From: Calditrichota bacterium
GTDB taxonomy: Bacteria > Calditrichota > Calditrichia > Calditrichales > Calditrichaceae
DNA length: 39,215 bases
Direction of reading: 5' to 3'
Assembly: GCA_013151275.1 (NCBI GenBank)
Contig: JAADIP010000105.1
Location: 1-39,215 of the forward strand
Shown: in pieces, positions 36,092 to 39,215 of the stretch
Layout: every line of letters starts with the position of its first letter
Position numbering within the stretch: position 1 is the first letter of the stretch
The notes under the pieces: model-generated
The model's input: the letters and a program-made list of their open reading frames with translations, nothing else
What the model was told of the DNA's origin: nothing
Database searches by the model: none
Translations under genes and position numbers: made by a program

Positions 36092-36871
36092 ATGCGTCTG
36101 TTTTTCAGAACCGTTGGCAAGGGACAACCGCTGATTATTCTTCACGGATTATTCGGAATGTCCGATAACTGGATGTCGGTCGGTAAACAGCTATCGCGAT
36201 ATTTCCGGGTATTTTTGCTCGATTTGCGCAATCACGGTAAATCGCCGCATCATCCGGAATTCGATTATCCGGTAATGGTTCGGGATTTGGTTGAATTTAT
36301 TCGGGAACAAAACCTGAAGAATGTCAACCTGCTGGGGCATTCCATGGGCGGCAAAGTAAGCATGTTGTTTGCGCTTAACCATCCGGAATCGGTCAACAAT
36401 CTGATTGTGGCGGATATTGCTCCGCGAGCCTATAACCATCCATATTTTAAACAATTCCTTGAATTATTGTTAAAATTGGACGTTTCAAATTTAAAAACCA
36501 GAGCCGAAGCCGACCGGTTTTTGAGCCGCCAAATACCTCAAACCGCAATCCGGCAGTTTCTGCTTAAAAACCTGCAAAGAGATCGGCAGAATCGATTTTA
36601 TTGGAAAATTAATCTTCAGGCTGTTTACCGAAATCTTGATCGAATTCTGGAAGCCGTCCGTTCGGAGCGACCGTTTACCGGACGCGCTTTGTTTTTGCGC
36701 GGAGAGTTTTCCGATTACATTAGTAATGACGATTTCGAAGAAATTTACCGGCTGTTTCCAAAGGCACAAATAAAAACCGTTCCCAAAGCAACGCACTGGG
36801 TGCACGCCGACGCGCCGAAATTGTTGATCGAAAATATTCTGGAATTTATTAAACCCGAACAGGTTCAATAA
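36092..36871 (+). CDS. Alpha/beta hydrolase (YbfF-type esterase)
   Basis: A 259-aa soluble serine hydrolase. The oxyanion region LHGLFGMSDNW comes first, then the family marker DLRNHGKSPH, the nucleophile elbow GHSMGG with S84, and the catalytic histidine H235 in ATHWVHADAP. The combination DLRNHG plus THWVHA is typical of YbfF/ABHD11-type esterases, which act on acyl-CoA and small esters in vitro. It starts a short co-directional run with a nitroreductase (16-base gap). Confidence 0.9.
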   Translation: MRLFFRTVGKGQPLIILHGLFGMSDNWMSVGKQLSRYFRVFLLDLRNHGKSPHHPEFDYPVMVRDLVEFIREQNLKNVNLLGHSMGGKVSMLFALNHPESVNNLIVADIAPRAYNHPYFKQFLELLLKLDVSNLKTRAEADRFLSRQIPQTAIRQFLLKNLQRDRQNRFYWKINLQAVYRNLDRILEAVRSERPFTGRALFLRGEFSDYISNDDFEEIYRLFPKAQIKTVPKATHWVHADAPKLLIENILEFIKPEQVQ

Positions 36872-36887
36872 TTAAAAGGGAATTATT

Positions 36888-37466
36888 ATGGCACTCAAAG
36901 AGCTCATCAAAAAAAATCGCAGTTGCCGCAGATTTAAACAACACGAACAAATTCCGTTAAGCGAATTGGAGGAATTGATAGAATTAGCCCGTCTTTCTGC
37001 TTCCGCGTCTAATTTGCAACCCTTAAAATACATACTTTCGTCCGACCCGGAAACCAACGCCAAAATTTTTCCTCATCTTGCCTGGGCTGGTTATTTAACC
37101 GACTGGCAAGGTCCGGCGGAAGGCGAACGTCCCGCTGCCTACATCATCATTCTGGCGGATAAACGCATCAAATATCCCCTTGATTGCGATCACGGAATTG
37201 CCGCGCAGAGCATTTTGTTGGGCGCCACGGAAAAAGGATACGCCGGCTGCATTATCGGTTCGATCAAAAGAAAAAAACTAATGCAAATTTTAAATATACC
37301 GGATCATTTTGAAATTTTATTGGTTCTTGCTCTGGGAAAACCCAATGAAACAATTGTTCTGGAAGAAGTGGGTAAAGACGGAGATATCAGGTACTGGCGG
37401 GACGAACAGGGTATCCATCATGTTCCCAAGCGTCCTTTAAATGAAATCATTATTCAAAAATTTTAA
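36888..37466 (+). CDS. Nitroreductase-family flavoprotein
   Basis: A 192-aa FMN-dependent oxidoreductase. The N-terminal FMN phosphate-binding arginines are in KKNRSCRRFKQ, followed by LARLSASASNLQP, the usual flavin-contact segment. A glycine-rich stretch (EKGYAGCIIGSIKRKKL) and LVLALGKPNE are near the C-terminus. Family members reduce nitro compounds, quinones or flavins using NAD(P)H; the natural substrate here is unknown. The gene follows the hydrolase by 16 bases and overlaps no gene once the downstream start at 37486 is chosen. Confidence 0.9.
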   Translation: MALKELIKKNRSCRRFKQHEQIPLSELEELIELARLSASASNLQPLKYILSSDPETNAKIFPHLAWAGYLTDWQGPAEGERPAAYIIILADKRIKYPLDCDHGIAAQSILLGATEKGYAGCIIGSIKRKKLMQILNIPDHFEILLVLALGKPNETIVLEEVGKDGDIRYWRDEQGIHHVPKRPLNEIIIQKF

Positions 37467-37485
37467 TATCCCGACGGGAGGTAAC

Positions 37486-38916
37486 ATGAAGTTCAGAATA
37501 GGCATTGCAGTTGTTGTCATTAGTTTATTGTTTATTGCCTGCCAAAAATTGACGATAAACGATTATCAAAAAATGATAGACAGGGGAGAGTTTAGCCGGG
37601 CGGAAAAACTGATTAAAGAACGCCTTTCCGAAGATAAAAACATAACGGAATCCGAAAGGAAACAGATGGAATTTGAATTGGAACGGATGAATCGCATTCG
37701 CAAAGATTTTACCAAAACGCGTGAAGAGGTGGTTGCTTTTATCAAACAATACATTCCGGACGTAACCGATAAAGACCTTGAACGCTGGGAAAAAGAGAAA
37801 AAATTGGAATACATGGTTATCGACGGACAAAAACGGTATTTTAATCACGCCGCCAGAAACTTGTTTCGCCTGGACAAGGATTGTCTTCGCATTTGGAATG
37901 CACAGCACCGGGAAGGAAAGAAGGAAAAATTTGATCTGGACGGACATATCAGGCAAGTGATAAGCGAAAGTTTACAAACCGGCGAGCCCTATTCCGTACC
38001 GGTGCGTTTGAGAATTACACATCGGATTGAGGTGAATCCGGACGCGGTGCCCGCCGGCGAAACCATCCGTTGCTGGATCCCGTTTCCGCGGGAAATTCCG
38101 CATCGTCAGATTAATATCAAACTGTTGAAAACCGAACCCGAAAAATACGTTTTAGCTCCAAATGACAAATTACAGCGCACAATTTATTTCGAAAAAAAGA
38201 GCGTAGCCGGAGAAAAAACCGTTTTTAGCGTGGAGTACGAATACACAACCCAGGGAGTTTATGCGAATATCGATCCGGAAAAAGTTAAACCGGTCGATCC
38301 GCAGGGAGATTTGAGTCGTTATTTAAAAGAAGAACCGCCGCATATTGTTTTTCTTGATACCCTTAAAAAATTATCCGAACAAATTGTCGGCTCGGAAACC
38401 AATCCCTACCGGATTGCCCAAAAGATTTTTGCCTGGGCAGATACCAACATCACCTGGGCTTCGGCGCGGGAGTATTCGACCATCCGCAATCTCTCTTTAT
38501 ACCCTGTGCTGAACAGACACGGCGACTGCGGCATTCAGACTTTTTTGTTAATGACGCTATTCCGCATGAACGGCATTCCGGCTCGCTGGCAGAGCGGATG
38601 GGAATTTCAACCTCCGAACGACAGCATGCACGACTGGTCTATGGTTTATTTTGAGCCTTATGGCTGGGTTCCCGCGGATGTCACTTACGGCATGCGCAAA
38701 TCCGATGATCCCAAATTCAAATTCTTTTATCTGAACGGGATGGATAGTTATCGCCTGATTTTTAATGATGATTATTCCAAACCGTTTTATCCTCCGAAGA
38801 AATATTTCCGTTCGGAAACCATTGATTCTCAAAGAGGCGAGTTAGAATGGAAAGGCGGAAACCTGTATTTCGATCAATGGGAATGGTTTTTGGACTGGAA
38901 AGTAATCAGTGATTAA
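37486..38916 (+). CDS. Lipoprotein with transglutaminase-like domain
   Basis: A 476-aa lipoprotein. The signal peptide ends at C19 (LLFIAC), a slightly atypical lipobox with Phe at -3. The N-terminal third is helical and charged. The C-terminal part (about residues 280-420) is a transglutaminase-like cysteine protease fold with an intact triad: C348 (RHGDCGIQT), H382 (SMHDWSMVY) and D398 (VPADVTYG). Such proteins cleave or cross-link peptides in the envelope. I chose ATG at 37486, after GGGAGG, because it gives a clean lipoprotein signal; an upstream ATG at 37441 lies inside the nitroreductase gene. Confidence 0.9.
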   Translation: MKFRIGIAVVVISLLFIACQKLTINDYQKMIDRGEFSRAEKLIKERLSEDKNITESERKQMEFELERMNRIRKDFTKTREEVVAFIKQYIPDVTDKDLERWEKEKKLEYMVIDGQKRYFNHAARNLFRLDKDCLRIWNAQHREGKKEKFDLDGHIRQVISESLQTGEPYSVPVRLRITHRIEVNPDAVPAGETIRCWIPFPREIPHRQINIKLLKTEPEKYVLAPNDKLQRTIYFEKKSVAGEKTVFSVEYEYTTQGVYANIDPEKVKPVDPQGDLSRYLKEEPPHIVFLDTLKKLSEQIVGSETNPYRIAQKIFAWADTNITWASAREYSTIRNLSLYPVLNRHGDCGIQTFLLMTLFRMNGIPARWQSGWEFQPPNDSMHDWSMVYFEPYGWVPADVTYGMRKSDDPKFKFFYLNGMDSYRLIFNDDYSKPFYPPKKYFRSETIDSQRGELEWKGGNLYFDQWEWFLDWKVISD

Positions 38917-39051
38917 CTTTGAAATTTGCGGAGACTTGCAAAATGAATCACGGGAGAGCTGCGGCAGCAGCAGCGAAAAACGTGACGGATCACTGTTGAA
39001 TTGTGGGGAATGAATTTTCCCTTGCCGGCGGAAACAGGAGAATTTTGAATA

Positions 39052-39215
39052 ATGTCAAAGCAGAAAAGAAATATTGTCTATTCCACAGACCCTGACTGGA
39101 AAAATCGGGATAGCATCGAAGAAGACGAGGCAAATTCCAACGAAATACAGGGCACGGTTTATATTCGTCGGGAAACAAAGGGACGCGGCGGAAAAACGGT
39201 TACCATAGTGAAAGG
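39052..39215 (+). CDS. SUI1/YciH-type translation initiation factor, 5' part
   Basis: Only the first 54 codons are in the window; the gene runs off the right edge. A polar N-terminal tail (residues 1-33, MSKQKRNIVYSTDPDW) leads into VYIRRETKGRGGKTVTIVKG, the characteristic first strand and basic loop of the eIF1/SUI1 fold. Bacterial YciH is a small protein of about 110 residues thought to affect start-site fidelity. AGGAG lies 11-12 bases before the ATG. The 135-base gap after the transglutaminase gene shows no terminator. Confidence 0.85.
   Translation, partial: MSKQKRNIVYSTDPDWKNRDSIEEDEANSNEIQGTVYIRRETKGRGGKTVTIVK

Noticed and set aside
37441-37485. Upstream start for the transglutaminase lipoprotein
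   Set aside because: It would place 15 extra residues before a clean lipoprotein signal and lies within the nitroreductase gene; the good ribosome site is before 37486.

Overview
The window is a dense stretch of bacterial chromosome made up mostly of conserved housekeeping genes. It has moderate GC, AT-rich intergenic DNA and a Gram-negative style envelope (signal peptides, lipoproteins, a PpiD-like chaperone, TolQ/TolR/TonB-like proteins). The mix suggests a member of the FCB group or a neighbouring lineage, most likely Calditrichota-like. The clues are a complete uninterrupted F-ATPase operon behind parAB and a bactofilin, an AgmX/PglI-type protein with one TolQ and two TolR homologues, and a long SecA with a SEC-C zinc tail. 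This assignment is inference from gene content, not a database result.

Region 1-1183 is the only accessory-looking part. It holds one 71-aa orphan gene on the minus strand with a good promoter, several families of heptanucleotide tandem repeats, and a cluster of small hairpins. A GNAT acetyltransferase (plus) and a PpiD-like membrane-anchored foldase (minus) follow, with a minus-strand terminator between them.

Region 3675-13675 is one long co-directional run: parA, parB, an M23 endopeptidase, a bactofilin, two small AtpZ/AtpI-type membrane proteins, then atpB-E-F-H-A-G-D-C. Several junctions overlap. Chromosome segregation, cell-shape/wall remodelling and ATP synthesis are therefore encoded on what may be one transcript.

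Region 13818-24389 is the most interesting part. Two large secreted TPR proteins (872 and 1565 aa), a 107-aa secreted protein, a TolQ/ExbB/MotA-like protein, two tandem TolR/ExbD-like proteins and an AgmX/PglI-type TonB-like protein end at a strong terminator. The layout resembles the proton-driven AglRQS motor and Glt machinery of Myxococcus. One of the two TolR proteins has Asn in place of the conserved membrane Asp, and the 1565-aa protein ends in a lectin-like beta-sandwich.

Region 24554-39215 carries aspS, a small lipoprotein with a double-LysM protein, phoH, thiolase and 3-hydroxyacyl-CoA dehydrogenase, nusB, a metallophosphoesterase and secA (closed by a terminator). After these come a minus-strand CaCA cation exchanger, an alpha/beta hydrolase, a nitroreductase, a transglutaminase-like lipoprotein, and the start of a SUI1/YciH-type gene cut off by the window end. 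I saw no tRNA, rRNA, CRISPR array, insertion sequence or prophage.
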